Part shown: positions 38,991-47,488 of the stretch, in pieces
Layout of the letters: the number at the start of each line of letters is the position of its first letter
Numbering within the stretch: the stretch's first letter is position 1
Source: an uncultured Sphingomonadaceae bacterium
GTDB taxonomy: Bacteria > Pseudomonadota > Alphaproteobacteria > Sphingomonadales > Sphingomonadaceae
Length of the DNA stretch: 64,000 nt
Direction of reading: 5' to 3'
NCBI GenBank assembly: GCA_937995515.1
Contig: CALKJZ010000016.1
Span: 18,778-82,777 of the forward strand
Notes under the pieces: model-generated
The model's input: only the letters and a program-made list of their open reading frames with translations
Databases searched by the model: none
What the model was told of the DNA's origin: nothing
Made by a program: the position numbers and the translations under genes

Positions 38991-39007
38991 TATTACATCA
39001 TGTAATA
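38991..39007 (-). promoter_or_regulatory. 17-bp palindrome, candidate Zur operator
   Basis: TATTACATCATGTAATA is self-complementary except for its central base and is a strikingly AT-rich island in GC-rich DNA. It lies 29 bp upstream of the COG0523 GTPase start. Zur boxes are AT-rich inverted repeats of this size, and the downstream genes belong to known Zur regulons, so Zur control is the best guess. Confidence 0.6.
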
Positions 39008-39280
39008 GGAGCGCCGGGCTGCGAAGGCAAGCGGGCGGAACGGAGGCCTGCTGCCCGCAGCGCGCGGCCGGGCAGCCGCCCGTCTGGGGGATGGGCGGCA
39101 CGCCCGGCTCCTCGCGGGCCTGGCATGGAGCCGTGTCGTCCTTCGCGGGCGAGGCGGCAAGAACCCGGCTCCGCGCGGGAAAGGCGTGGGGCCTGGGGCA
39201 GGCCGCACGCCCGGGCGAAGCCGGCGCCAGACCCCGCCGCGCGGGTGTTCCAGACCGCAGGCTTCCGCGCCGGCGCGGGC

Positions 39281-40075
39281 TCAGAAGCGGATGCGGGCGC
39301 CGAGGACGGGGCCGTGCAGCTGCGTGTCGACGGCCAGCCCGCTGGCGCGCCGGACGTCGGCGCTCTGGTGGCGGTAGCCTGCCTGCAGCGACACATGCCG
39401 GCCGACGCTGACCCCGAGCGCGAGGAGGGAATCCGAACTGAACCGCGACCCGCCGGCGCCAAACATCGCGTGCGCATTCAGGGTGATGCCGGGCGCGAGG
39501 CGGACCATGGCCCTTGCGCCCGCCATGGCATCGACCCAGTCGAGTGTCTCGCTGCGGTCGTAGGATGTCGGCACCTCCGGTGGCAGGGGCGCCTCAGGCG
39601 GAAGGGCGGCAGTGATGCGGGTGCGAAGCGACCAGAGGCGCGGCCCTGCCACGAGATCGAGGCTGCCCGTTTGGTCCTCGACGGCCCGGTACTGGACGGC
39701 GGCCAGCCCGGTGAAGGTGCGCAGGCCCGCCTCGGCGCTGAGTGGCGCGCCGCCGAGCTGCGGCACCTCCACCGTCGCAGCGTCTGAGATCTTCACGTAA
39801 AGCCCGTCGACCAGGAAGCCCCAGCGTCCGTGCCGGCCCTCGAAGGCGACCATGGCGCCGAAATCGAGGTTGCGCAGGATCTCGCCGAAGCTCGTGCTGG
39901 TCTCCACGGCGAGTGGAAAGCCGGGATGGCGCAACCGCATGTCGCTGCCTGCCATCCACACATAGGGGACGAGGGCGAACGACCAGCCCGTCTCCGGAGG
40001 CTTGCCGGCGGCGGGCGCCGATACCGCAAGGAGCAGAGCCACGACGCCGATGTGCCCTTGCCGTCTCACCCGCAT
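39281..40075 (-). CDS. Outer-membrane beta-barrel protein, unknown function
   Basis: 264 residues. Signal peptide (HIGVVALLLAVSAPAAG), then a pattern of amphipathic strands with aromatic belts (WSFALVPYVWMAGSD, WGFLVDGLYVKIS, VSLQAGYRHQSAD) ending in LGARIRF with terminal Phe, typical of a small outer-membrane barrel. A GGGGGC-type Shine-Dalgarno precedes the ATG. No catalytic residues recognised. The 273 bp at 39008-39280, between it and the palindrome, show no gene I can support. Confidence 0.75.
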   Translation of the reverse strand: MRVRRQGHIGVVALLLAVSAPAAGKPPETGWSFALVPYVWMAGSDMRLRHPGFPLAVETSTSFGEILRNLDFGAMVAFEGRHGRWGFLVDGLYVKISDAATVEVPQLGGAPLSAEAGLRTFTGLAAVQYRAVEDQTGSLDLVAGPRLWSLRTRITAALPPEAPLPPEVPTSYDRSETLDWVDAMAGARAMVRLAPGITLNAHAMFGAGGSRFSSDSLLALGVSVGRHVSLQAGYRHQSADVRRASGLAVDTQLHGPVLGARIRF

Positions 40076-40384
40076 GGCTGCCCCCTTTTTCGCGGACGCC
40101 GGCTCGCACTATCGCCCGGCGCAGGGCCAAGGCCCTTATCAGCAGCCACACAGACAGAAAAGGGCAACGGCCGGGCCCCGTTCGCAGGGCGTGGGCTGGT
40201 CCTGTTGCAGCTGGCACGACACGGCCTGCCCGCTTGCCGACCCGCCGGCGCAGCGCGGCAGGGTGGGTGCCCGCGGCGGGGGCGTGCCTTGCTTGCCGGC
40301 TGCGCCCGTGGGTGACAGGTGCCGAGGAGGCGGCGGCGACTGCTGCGATCCGCGATCCGCGGCTTCCGAGCGTCGGCGGGCGTG
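40076..40384. other. Intergenic stretch without a supported gene
   Basis: 309 bp between the outer-membrane protein start and the 3' end of tRNA-Arg. It should hold the promoter of the barrel gene, but I find no convincing promoter, terminator or ORF in it. Confidence 0.5.
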
Positions 40385-40461
40385 TGGCGGTCCCGGCAGG
40401 ACTCGAACCTGCGACCTTCGGTTTAGGAAACCGCTGCTCTGTCCGGCTGAGCTACGGGACC
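40385..40461 (-). tRNA. tRNA-Arg (anticodon CCT), CCA encoded
   Basis: Complete cloverleaf on the minus strand: acceptor GGTCCCG/CGGGACC, D arm GCTC/GAGC, anticodon loop TTCCTAA giving CCT (reads AGG), T arm GCAGG-TTCGAGT-CCTGC, discriminator G, and the CCA tail encoded in the DNA. The outermost anticodon-stem pair is G-A rather than Watson-Crick. No integrase or second attachment-type repeat is seen nearby. Confidence 0.95.
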
Positions 40462-40553
40462 GGGTGAGGGGGCTTTGCGGCATTCACCCCCGGGGCGCAA
40501 GGGCCGTGGGCCGCCGTGGGCACCGGTGGGTGGGGCCCCGCTGTGCCAGGCGC

Positions 40554-40991
40554 TCAGGCCTGGGCTTTGCGTCGCGAGGGGAAGGGCAGCCGTGCGACAG
40601 GGATTCCTTCCTCGGCAAGCTCCTGCACCTCTTCGCGCGTTGCCTCCCCGCAGATGCCGACCGGAGCCGCCCCGGCCATCTGCCCGCCCGCGTGCAGCCG
40701 GCGCGCCTCGTCTGCGAAGCGGTCTCCCACCCAGATGCAGCGGGCCTCGAGCTCGGCCTGGAGGTGCGCAAGCGCGGCCAGCCGGGCCTTGGCCGCGGCA
40801 GGCGTCTCGTCGTCGGCGCGGTTCGACCTGGCCGTGACGGCCGGCGCCATCACCGCCTTTTCCACCGGGGTTGCACCGCAGATGGGGCAGGACAGGAGGC
40901 CCCTTGCGCGCTGCGTCTCGAAATCGGCGGAAGAGCCGAACCAGCCCTCGAACACATGGGCGTGGGGGCAGCGCAGGTCGAAGACGATCAT
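40554..40991 (-). CDS. DUF1178 family protein
   Basis: 145 residues. Small cytoplasmic protein with an N-terminal zinc-ribbon-like pair (MIVFDLRCPHAH, then LLSCPICG), the hallmark of DUF1178. Function unknown. It overlaps the nitrilase-type gene by 4 bases and closes the comF-grxC-nitrilase-DUF1178 operon; this neighbourhood recurs widely in alphaproteobacteria. Confidence 0.92.
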   Translation of the reverse strand: MIVFDLRCPHAHVFEGWFGSSADFETQRARGLLSCPICGATPVEKAVMAPAVTARSNRADDETPAAAKARLAALAHLQAELEARCIWVGDRFADEARRLHAGGQMAGAAPVGICGEATREEVQELAEEGIPVARLPFPSRRKAQA

Positions 40992-41842
40992 GGGGCCTCG
41001 GCAGGAGACGGCTGCGGCAGGCCGAAGGCGCGGGCGTGCCGGAGCGAGGGGATGCGTGCCCGCACCTCGGCCACCCGCGCCAGATCGATCTCGGCGAGCG
41101 CCGTGCCCGGGGCCGTCTCCATGTCGATCAGGATCTCTCCCCAGGGATCGACGAGGAGGCTGTGGCCGAAGGTCTCGCGCCCGTCTTCATGCGCTCCGGT
41201 CTGCGCGGCTGCGACAAGGAAGCAGCCCGTCTCGATCGCGCGGGCGCGGACGAGCACGTGCCAGTGCGCGCGGCCGGTCAGCACGGTGAAGGCCGATGGC
41301 AGGGCAATGAGCACGGCGCCGGCTGCGGCGAGGGCCTGGAACAGCGCCGGGAAGCGCAGGTCGTAGCAGATGGAAAGCCCGATCGGGACGATGGCGCCGT
41401 CAACCGGGAGGCGGGCAACCACCGCCTCCCGTCCGGGCGCGAAGGTTGCAGATTCGCGGTAGCGCTGGCCGTCGGGCAGGTCGACATCGAACAGGTGGAG
41501 CTTGTCGTAGCGGGCAAGAATGGCGCCATCCCGGCCGATGAGCAGGCTGCGGTTCAAAAGCCGATGATCGGGCCCCCGGAGTGCGAGCGAGCCGAGCGCC
41601 ACGGCCACGCCGTGCCGGCGGGCCGCCGTGCGAACCTCGGCGAGCACCGGGTCCTGATCTTCCTCGTGGGCGGCCGCGCGGAGGCGATGGCTCACCCGGT
41701 CGAGAAGGCCACTCATCTCGGGCGTGAAGACGATACCGGCGCCGGCGCCCGCGAGGGCTGCGATTGCCTCCACGAGACTGCGGGCATTGGCCAGCGGGTC
41801 GAGGCCGGTCGTTGTCTGGACGAGGCCGAGACGGAGCCTCAT
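40988..41842 (-). CDS. Carbon-nitrogen hydrolase, Nit1/omega-amidase-like
   Basis: 284 residues. Nitrilase superfamily with the full catalytic triad: Glu42 (FTPEMSG), Lys114 (YDKLHLFD) and Cys159 (ICYDLRFP). The HLFD and RFP contexts match the Nit1 branch, which hydrolyses deaminated glutathione or omega-amides. Coupled by ATGA overlaps to glutaredoxin (upstream) and DUF1178 (downstream), which suits a glutathione-repair role. Confidence 0.93.
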   Translation of the reverse strand: MRLRLGLVQTTTGLDPLANARSLVEAIAALAGAGAGIVFTPEMSGLLDRVSHRLRAAAHEEDQDPVLAEVRTAARRHGVAVALGSLALRGPDHRLLNRSLLIGRDGAILARYDKLHLFDVDLPDGQRYRESATFAPGREAVVARLPVDGAIVPIGLSICYDLRFPALFQALAAAGAVLIALPSAFTVLTGRAHWHVLVRARAIETGCFLVAAAQTGAHEDGRETFGHSLLVDPWGEILIDMETAPGTALAEIDLARVAEVRARIPSLRHARAFGLPQPSPAEAP

Positions 41843-42093
41843 GCGAGCAGCCGGTCGAGCTCGCCGGACCGCTCGAGGGCGGCGAGATCGTCGGAGCCGC
41901 CGACATGCACATCGCCGATGAAGATCTGTGGCACGGTGGTCCGGCCGTTGGCGCGCGCCAGCATTTCCTCGCGGCGGGTACGGTCGAAGCTGATGTCATG
42001 TTCGGTATACGGCACCTGCTTGTGCGCCAGCAGCTGCTTGGCGCGGGTGCAATAGGGGCAGAAGAGGCGCGTGTAGATGGTGACCGGTTTCAT
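41839..42093 (-). CDS. grxC: Glutaredoxin 3
   Basis: 84 residues. Dithiol glutaredoxin: active site CPYC (12-15) near the N terminus, cis-Pro in TTVPQIFIG, and the GG-D motif (HVGGSDDL) that binds glutathione. Reduces protein and small-molecule disulfides with GSH in the cytoplasm. Overlaps both neighbours by 4 bases. Confidence 0.96.
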   Translation of the reverse strand: MKPVTIYTRLFCPYCTRAKQLLAHKQVPYTEHDISFDRTRREEMLARANGRTTVPQIFIGDVHVGGSDDLAALERSGELDRLLA

Positions 42094-42893
42094 GGCCACG
42101 CCGCATCGGCAGGGGGCTGCCCGGCTGCGGCCTCCTCGCGGGCGACCCGGGCGAAGGTGACGACATCGACCCGCGCCGCGCCTGCGCGGCGCAGGACGGA
42201 GGCGGCCGCCTGCGCGGTCGCGCCTGTTGTCAGCACGTCGTCGACGAGGAGGATCGGCCGGCCGCGGACGTGCGCGGCGGCGCCCGGGGCAGGCGCGAAG
42301 GCCCCTGCGACATTGCGGGCGCGCGCGGCCCGGTTCAGGCCCTGGCTCGAGCGGGTTCGCCGCGTTCGGCGCAGCCGGTCGAGGCCATGTTCGAGCCCGA
42401 GCGCGGCTGCGATCCGTGCCGAGAGCAGCGCCGACTGGTTGTAGCCGCGCCGCCAGAGCCGGCTCCAGTGCAGCGGGACGGGCACGACCAGCGTATCGGG
42501 CCGGGCGAGGCGCCGGGCATCGGCGAGCATGGCATCGGCCATGAGCGGCGCCAGTTCGGGCCGGCCGTTCTTCAGCGCGAGCACGAGCGTGCGGGCACTG
42601 CCCGCGTAGGCATGCGGCGCGCGGGCGCGATCCCATGATGGCGGGTCTGCCATGCAGGCGGCGCAGTCGCCGCTGTCGTCTGGCGCGTGCGGAAGCGGGA
42701 TGCCGCAGGAGCGGCAGCGGCCCGCGCCGATCGGCACCAGCGCCTGCCAGCAGGCCGGGCACAGCAGCCCGTCCTGGGCGGTTGGCGCCTTGCAGGCTCC
42801 GCAGGCGGGCGGCATGAGGAGATCGAGCAGCGCGCCGGCCCACGCACGCGGGCCGCCGGGGCGGTGGCGGGCGTGGAGCTCGGCAGGAACCAT
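42090..42893 (-). CDS. comF: ComF family phosphoribosyltransferase-like protein
   Basis: 267 residues from ATG 42893. N-terminal double zinc ribbon (CGACKA, CPACW, CRSCG, CAAC), then a PRTase domain with VVPVPLHWSRLWRRGYNQS and the PRPP-binding ILLVDDVLTTGAT. In naturally competent bacteria ComF proteins support DNA uptake; in this lineage the role is unproven. First gene of the operon, divergent from the methyltransferase gene. Confidence 0.94.
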   Translation of the reverse strand: MVPAELHARHRPGGPRAWAGALLDLLMPPACGACKAPTAQDGLLCPACWQALVPIGAGRCRSCGIPLPHAPDDSGDCAACMADPPSWDRARAPHAYAGSARTLVLALKNGRPELAPLMADAMLADARRLARPDTLVVPVPLHWSRLWRRGYNQSALLSARIAAALGLEHGLDRLRRTRRTRSSQGLNRAARARNVAGAFAPAPGAAAHVRGRPILLVDDVLTTGATAQAAASVLRRAGAARVDVVTFARVAREEAAAGQPPADAAWP

Positions 42894-42949
42894 GGGGCCA
42901 AGAGTAGCGTTTCGGCCGTGCAAGGGAAGCCCCGGAGAGGTTTGCGGCC

Positions 42950-43741
42950 ATGACGCAGGCGGGTGCGGCGGGCGACGGGCCGTTTGACCGGGTGCTGCGC
43001 CGGCGCGCGCGCGCGCGTGCGGCGGCCATGGTGGGCCGCCATGATTTCCTGCTGCGGCACGCAGCCGAGGAACTGGCCGCGCGCGAGGCGGCGCTGCCGC
43101 CGCTTCCAGAGGGGCCCGTGCTGCAGCTGGGGGCGCTGGCGCCGCGGCTTGCGGTGCGGCCGCCGGATATCCTGTGTGATGCCGCCCGCGCACCGCTCGG
43201 AGGCCATCGGCGCGCCGTGCAGTGCGACGAGGACCGGCTGCCGTTCCGCGACGATTCGTTTGCGCTGGTGCGCTCGCTGATGGTGCTGCACGGCGTGAAC
43301 GATGTGCCCGGCGCGCTGCTTCTGGCGCGGCGGGTGCTGAAGCCGGGCGGCTGGCTGCTCGCCGTGCTGGTCGGCGGGCTTGCGCTTACAGCGGTGCGCC
43401 GGGCGTTCGTGGAGGCCGAGCTTGGGGCCGGCGCCGGCGTGGCGGTGCGCGTGGGCCCCTCGATCGACCCGGCCGAGGCGGGCGGCCTGCTGCAGCGGGC
43501 AGGCTTTGCCGACCCGGTGGTGGAGGTGGAGCGGGTGACGGCGCGCTATCGCCGGCTCCGGGACTTTGCGCGCGACGCGCGCGGCATGGGGGAAACGGGA
43601 TGGCTTGCCGCGCGCAGCCGCCGCCCGGCAGCACCGGGTGCCTGGGCTGCGGCCGAGGCGCGCTTTGAGACCCTGCGCGAAGCGGACGGGAAGGTGCCCG
43701 TAGCCGCGGACCTTCTTTATCTTTCCGCCCGGCGCGCGTGA
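42950..43741 (+). CDS. BioC/NDUFAF5-like methyltransferase-fold protein
   Basis: 263 residues. The overall pattern is that of the NDUFAF5/BioC class I methyltransferases commonly found divergent from comF in alphaproteobacteria: N-terminal FDRVLRRRARARAA, PFRDDSFALVRSLMVLHGVND (motif III region) and VLKPGGWLLAVL. The SAM-binding glycine motif is degenerate (VLQLGALAPRL rather than DxGxGxG), so catalytic activity is doubtful. The stop overlaps the convergent hydrolase by 25 bp. Confidence 0.8.
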   Translation: MTQAGAAGDGPFDRVLRRRARARAAAMVGRHDFLLRHAAEELAAREAALPPLPEGPVLQLGALAPRLAVRPPDILCDAARAPLGGHRRAVQCDEDRLPFRDDSFALVRSLMVLHGVNDVPGALLLARRVLKPGGWLLAVLVGGLALTAVRRAFVEAELGAGAGVAVRVGPSIDPAEAGGLLQRAGFADPVVEVERVTARYRRLRDFARDARGMGETGWLAARSRRPAAPGAWAAAEARFETLREADGKVPVAADLLYLSARRA

Positions 43742-44622
43742 GGTGGCGCCTTGCGCGGTGCGGCGATGAACGTCTCGAGGAGCGGTCGGACCCGCCCCGG
43801 CTGGGCAACGGGCACGAAATGGCCCGCGCCTTCGAGCACTTCGACCCGATGGCCCATGGCCGCGATGGCCTCGGCATCGTCGGGGGTGACCGTGCTGCCG
43901 CTGGTGCCACGGACGAGGGTCACAGGCAGGTCTGTGCGGCGCAGCGAATCGGCAAGCGTGGTGGTGACGCTGCGGAACACGGCGGATTCCGTGGCAGGCG
44001 TGCAGGCAAGCCGGGCGCCCTCGGGTTCGGCGAGAGTGCCGCCTGCGAGATAGGCTTCGAGTGCCGCGTCCGGCCAGTCTGCGAAGACGCCGCGGCCGCG
44101 GAAGCTTGCGCGCATCTCGTCGCGGCTTGCGAAGAGGCCGCGCCGGCGGGCGGCCCGGTCTGCCATCGGGTTGGGCGGGTGCCGGCCGGCGGCGCGCGCT
44201 GCGCGATAGGCGGCAGCGTGGGCGAAGGGCACGAAGGCCGGCTCCAGCATCAGCACGGCCGCAGCGAGGCCCGGGTGGCGGACGGCCGCCTCGAGGGCGA
44301 CCGACGCGCCGAAACTGTGCCCGGCGAGAAGGACGGACTGCGCGCCGAGCGCGGTGACAAGCGCGGCCAGATCTTCCTGGAAGGGGCGCCAGTCGGCAAG
44401 GCATTCGCCGGCCTCGCGCGCCATGGTTCGGCCGTGGCCGCGCGCGTCATAGGCGAGCACGCGCGCCCGGTGCCCAAGGGGGGCGAGCAGCGCCTCGTAG
44501 ATGGCGGCGCACATGCCCGTGGCGTGGGCGAAGACGAGCAGCGGTGCGGACCGATCCTCGCCCCATTCGAGGGCGTGGAAGCGGCCACGCGGGGTTTCAA
44601 GGACGCGCGCGCGACCGCTCAT
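43717..44622 (-). CDS. Alpha/beta-fold hydrolase
   Basis: 301 residues from ATG 44622, overlapping the ABC ATPase stop as ATGA. Triad visible: nucleophile elbow GHSFGAS (Ser), an acid after the sixth strand (LVRGTSGSTVTPDDA) and the late His in EGAGHFVPV. Oxyanion region HATGMCAAIY at the N terminus. No signal peptide, so cytoplasmic. Being the last gene of the polyamine-type transporter operon, it might act on the imported compound, but no substrate is indicated. Confidence 0.88.
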   Translation of the reverse strand: MSGRARVLETPRGRFHALEWGEDRSAPLLVFAHATGMCAAIYEALLAPLGHRARVLAYDARGHGRTMAREAGECLADWRPFQEDLAALVTALGAQSVLLAGHSFGASVALEAAVRHPGLAAAVLMLEPAFVPFAHAAAYRAARAAGRHPPNPMADRAARRRGLFASRDEMRASFRGRGVFADWPDAALEAYLAGGTLAEPEGARLACTPATESAVFRSVTTTLADSLRRTDLPVTLVRGTSGSTVTPDDAEAIAAMGHRVEVLEGAGHFVPVAQPGRVRPLLETFIAAPRKAPPHARRAER

Positions 44623-45737
44623 TGCAGCAGCACGGCCGCGGCCTCGGCGTGCCATGCGACCCAGACCGGCTCGTCCCAGATGAAATCCTCCTGGTCCCAC
44701 CGGGTGAGGTTGGGCCGGATGACCCGCAGCCGCTGGCCGCTCTCGAGCGCGACATCGAACACGCTCTCCGAGCCAAGGTAGGCGATGTCGCGGATGGTGC
44801 CGGCAAGCACGTTGTAGCCGGCCGGCGTTCCCTCGATCTCGGGCGGCGGCGTGCCATGGCCGCGCTTGTGCAGCTCGACCTTCTCGGGCCGCACCGCGAG
44901 CCAGACGGTGACCGTTTCCGAGACGCCGACGCCATGATCGAGCCAGGCCCGGGCGCCGTGCTCGGGCAGGTCGATGACCGCATGGTCGGATTCATCGGCG
45001 ATCACATGGCCCTCGAACAGGTTCACCGAGCCGATGAAATCGGCAACGAGCCTCGAGGAGGGAAACTCGTAGAGGTCTGCAGGGGTTGCCACCTGCAGGA
45101 GCGAGCCCTTGTGCATGACCGCGCACCGCGTGGCCAGCGCCAGCGCCTCGTCCTGGTCGTGGGTGACCATGACGAAGGTGATGCCCAGCCGGTCCTGCAG
45201 GTCGGAGAGTTCAAAGCGCAGCTCCTCGCGGAGCTTGGCGTCGAGCGCGGACAGCGGTTCGTCGAGCAGGAGGACGCGCGGCCGCTTGACGATTGCGCGG
45301 GCAAGGGCAACGCGCTGGCGCTGGCCGCCCGACAGCTGATCGGGCATGCGGGCTTCGAGTGCCTCGAGCTTGACCTGGGCGAGCGCCTCGCGCGCGCGCG
45401 CGCGCCGTTCGGCGGCCGCCACGCCGTCCATGCGCAGGCCATATTCCACATTCTGCAGGACGCTCATGTGCGGAAACACGGCGTAGCTCTGGAAGACCAT
45501 GTTGACCGGCCGGCGGTTGGGCGGCGTGCGGGTGATATCCCGCCCGTCGATCAGGATGGTGCCGCGGCTTGGGGTCTCGAACCCGGCGAGCATGCGCAGG
45601 AGCGTGGTCTTGCCGCATCCCGAGGGGCCGAGGAGGGCGAAGAACTCGCCTTCGTTGATCGTGAGGCTCACGTCGTCGACCGCGAGGACGTCGCCGAAAG
45701 ATTTGCTGATGTTGCGGAACTCGATGATCGTGCGCAT
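44619..45737 (-). CDS. Polyamine-type ABC transporter ATP-binding protein (PotA/PotG-like)
   Basis: 372 residues. Walker A GPSGCGKTT, Q-loop VFQSYAVFPHMSV, signature LSGGQRQRVALARAI, Walker B LLLDEPLSALD and switch HD motif, followed by a C-terminal TOBE domain (residues about 290-372). The best fit is the spermidine/putrescine importer ATPase, used with two permeases and the binding protein encoded just upstream. Confidence 0.94.
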   Translation of the reverse strand: MRTIIEFRNISKSFGDVLAVDDVSLTINEGEFFALLGPSGCGKTTLLRMLAGFETPSRGTILIDGRDITRTPPNRRPVNMVFQSYAVFPHMSVLQNVEYGLRMDGVAAAERRARAREALAQVKLEALEARMPDQLSGGQRQRVALARAIVKRPRVLLLDEPLSALDAKLREELRFELSDLQDRLGITFVMVTHDQDEALALATRCAVMHKGSLLQVATPADLYEFPSSRLVADFIGSVNLFEGHVIADESDHAVIDLPEHGARAWLDHGVGVSETVTVWLAVRPEKVELHKRGHGTPPPEIEGTPAGYNVLAGTIRDIAYLGSESVFDVALESGQRLRVIRPNLTRWDQEDFIWDEPVWVAWHAEAAAVLLQ

Positions 45738-45754
45738 GTGCGTGGTGGCCCCTC

Positions 45755-46594
45755 TCAGCCCGGCAGCGCGCGCCCGCCGTGGCGCGCCTGCAGGCGGAGC
45801 GCGACGAATGTGAGCGCCACGGTGATGAGCAGCATCACGGTGGAGATCGCGTTGACCTTGGGCGTCACCGAGAAGCGGACCATCGAATAGACCTTGACCG
45901 GGAAGGTGACCGTATCGGGCCCGGCAGTGAAGAAGGTGATCACGAAATCGTCGAGGCTGAGCGTGAAGGCCAGCAGGCCGCCGGCCAGCAGGCTGGGGCG
46001 CAGGTAGGGGAGGATCACATCGACAAGCGCGCGCCAGGGCCCGGCGCCGAGATCGCGTGCGGCCTCCTCCTCCTCGCGGTTGAAGCTTTGGAGCCGGGCG
46101 CGGACGACGACTGCCACGAACGGGAAGCAGAAGGCGACATGGGCGATGGTGATGGCCCCGAGCGAGAGCGGCCACGGCAGGCCGACCGGCCAGGGCAGCA
46201 CATGTGCGAAGAAGATGAGGAAGGCAACACCGAGCACGATCTCGGGGATGAGGATGGGAAGGGAGAAGCCGCCGGAGACCAGCGCCTTGCCCGGGAAGCG
46301 GAATCGCCAGAGCGCAACCGCTGCAAGCGTGCCCAGCACCAGCGAGATGAGCGTGGCAAGGAGCGCGATCACCAGCGAGTTGCCAAGCGCTGCGATGAGC
46401 TCGGTATCGGCGATCATGCGGCGATACCAGTCGAGCGTGAAGCCCTGCCACCGGGTGGTGCGGCGGCTGTCGTTGAAGCTGAACAGCACGAGTGCCGCAA
46501 GCGGCACGTAGAGGAACAGGAACACCGCGAACATCACCAGACGGAGCGGCCAGCGGCGCCCATAGTCGAGGAGGGCGGGCGGATCGCGGCTCAT
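45755..46594 (-). CDS. Polyamine-type ABC transporter permease (PotC/PotI-like)
   Basis: 279 residues, six TM helices. The EAA loop (EEAARDLGAGPWRALVDVILP) that docks the ATPase is clear. Overlaps the upstream permease gene by 4 bases and is 17 bp before the ATPase gene. Inner-membrane half of the translocation pore. Confidence 0.94.
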   Translation of the reverse strand: MSRDPPALLDYGRRWPLRLVMFAVFLFLYVPLAALVLFSFNDSRRTTRWQGFTLDWYRRMIADTELIAALGNSLVIALLATLISLVLGTLAAVALWRFRFPGKALVSGGFSLPILIPEIVLGVAFLIFFAHVLPWPVGLPWPLSLGAITIAHVAFCFPFVAVVVRARLQSFNREEEEAARDLGAGPWRALVDVILPYLRPSLLAGGLLAFTLSLDDFVITFFTAGPDTVTFPVKVYSMVRFSVTPKVNAISTVMLLITVALTFVALRLQARHGGRALPG

Positions 46595-47475
46595 GCGCCG
46601 GCGCCCTTCCGGGCAAGGAGGGGGCGCAGTGCGAGGATGAGGAAGGTGAGATAGACGAGCATGAAGGAAAGCGCCGCGCCGAATGGCCAGTCGTTGGCGC
46701 GCTTGAACTGCCGCTCGATCACATTCGCAATCATCTGGCTGTTGGGCCCGCCGAGGAGATCGGGGGCAAGATAGCTGCCGAGTGCTGGCACGAGGGTGAG
46801 CAGCAGGCCGGCTGCGATCCCGGGCGCGGCGAGCGGGATGACGATCGCGAACATCGTGCGAAGATGGCCAGCGCCGAGATCGAGGCTCGCCTCGATGAGT
46901 GTGCGGTCCATGCGGTCGAGCGCGGCATAGATGGGCAGGACCATGAAGGGGAGGTGGACATAGACCAGCCCGACGATGACCGCGACGTTGGTGTTGATCA
47001 TGCGCAGCGGCGCGAACGGCAGGCCGAGGGCATCGGCGAGGCTGGCGAGCGCGGTGTTGACGAGCCCCTCGTCGCGCAGGACCGCGATCAGCGCGTAGGT
47101 GCGGATGAGAAGGTTGGTCCAGAACGGCAGCATGATCCCGATGAGAAGCCAGATTCTTGCCTGCGGCGCTGCGAAACTGATGGCCAGCGCGACGGGAAAG
47201 CCGAGCAGCAGGCAGATGAGCGTGGCAAGCGCGGCAATGCCGACCGACTTCGCAAGGATCCCGAGGTAGAGCGGCTCGAGGGCGCGGGCATAGTTGGCAA
47301 AGGTGCCCGAGATGGCGATCTCTGCGGCGCCGACATTGGTGCCAAACGAATAGGCCCACACGACGGCGAGCGGGGCGGCGAAAAAGAGCAGGAACCAGCC
47401 AAGGGGCGGCCCAAGGAGCGCGAGGAAGGCGCCCTTCTGTCCGCTCCAGCTCGTTTCGCGGGGGGCAGCGCTCAC
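46591..47475 (-). CDS. Polyamine-type ABC transporter permease (PotB/PotH-like)
   Basis: 294 residues, GTG start. Six TM helices and the EAA-type coupling loop (IEASLDLGAGHLRTMFAIVIP). PotB/PotH family features include the FWTNLLIRTYA segment of TM3. 13 bp after the binding-protein gene. Confidence 0.94.
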   Translation of the reverse strand: MSAAPRETSWSGQKGAFLALLGPPLGWFLLFFAAPLAVVWAYSFGTNVGAAEIAISGTFANYARALEPLYLGILAKSVGIAALATLICLLLGFPVALAISFAAPQARIWLLIGIMLPFWTNLLIRTYALIAVLRDEGLVNTALASLADALGLPFAPLRMINTNVAVIVGLVYVHLPFMVLPIYAALDRMDRTLIEASLDLGAGHLRTMFAIVIPLAAPGIAAGLLLTLVPALGSYLAPDLLGGPNSQMIANVIERQFKRANDWPFGAALSFMLVYLTFLILALRPLLARKGAGA

Positions 47476-47488
47476 GCGCGGTGCAGGT

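Noticed and set aside
40385..40461. tRNA-Arg as a phage or island attachment site
   Set aside because: No integrase, no repeated 3' end of the tRNA and no boundary in gene content nearby.
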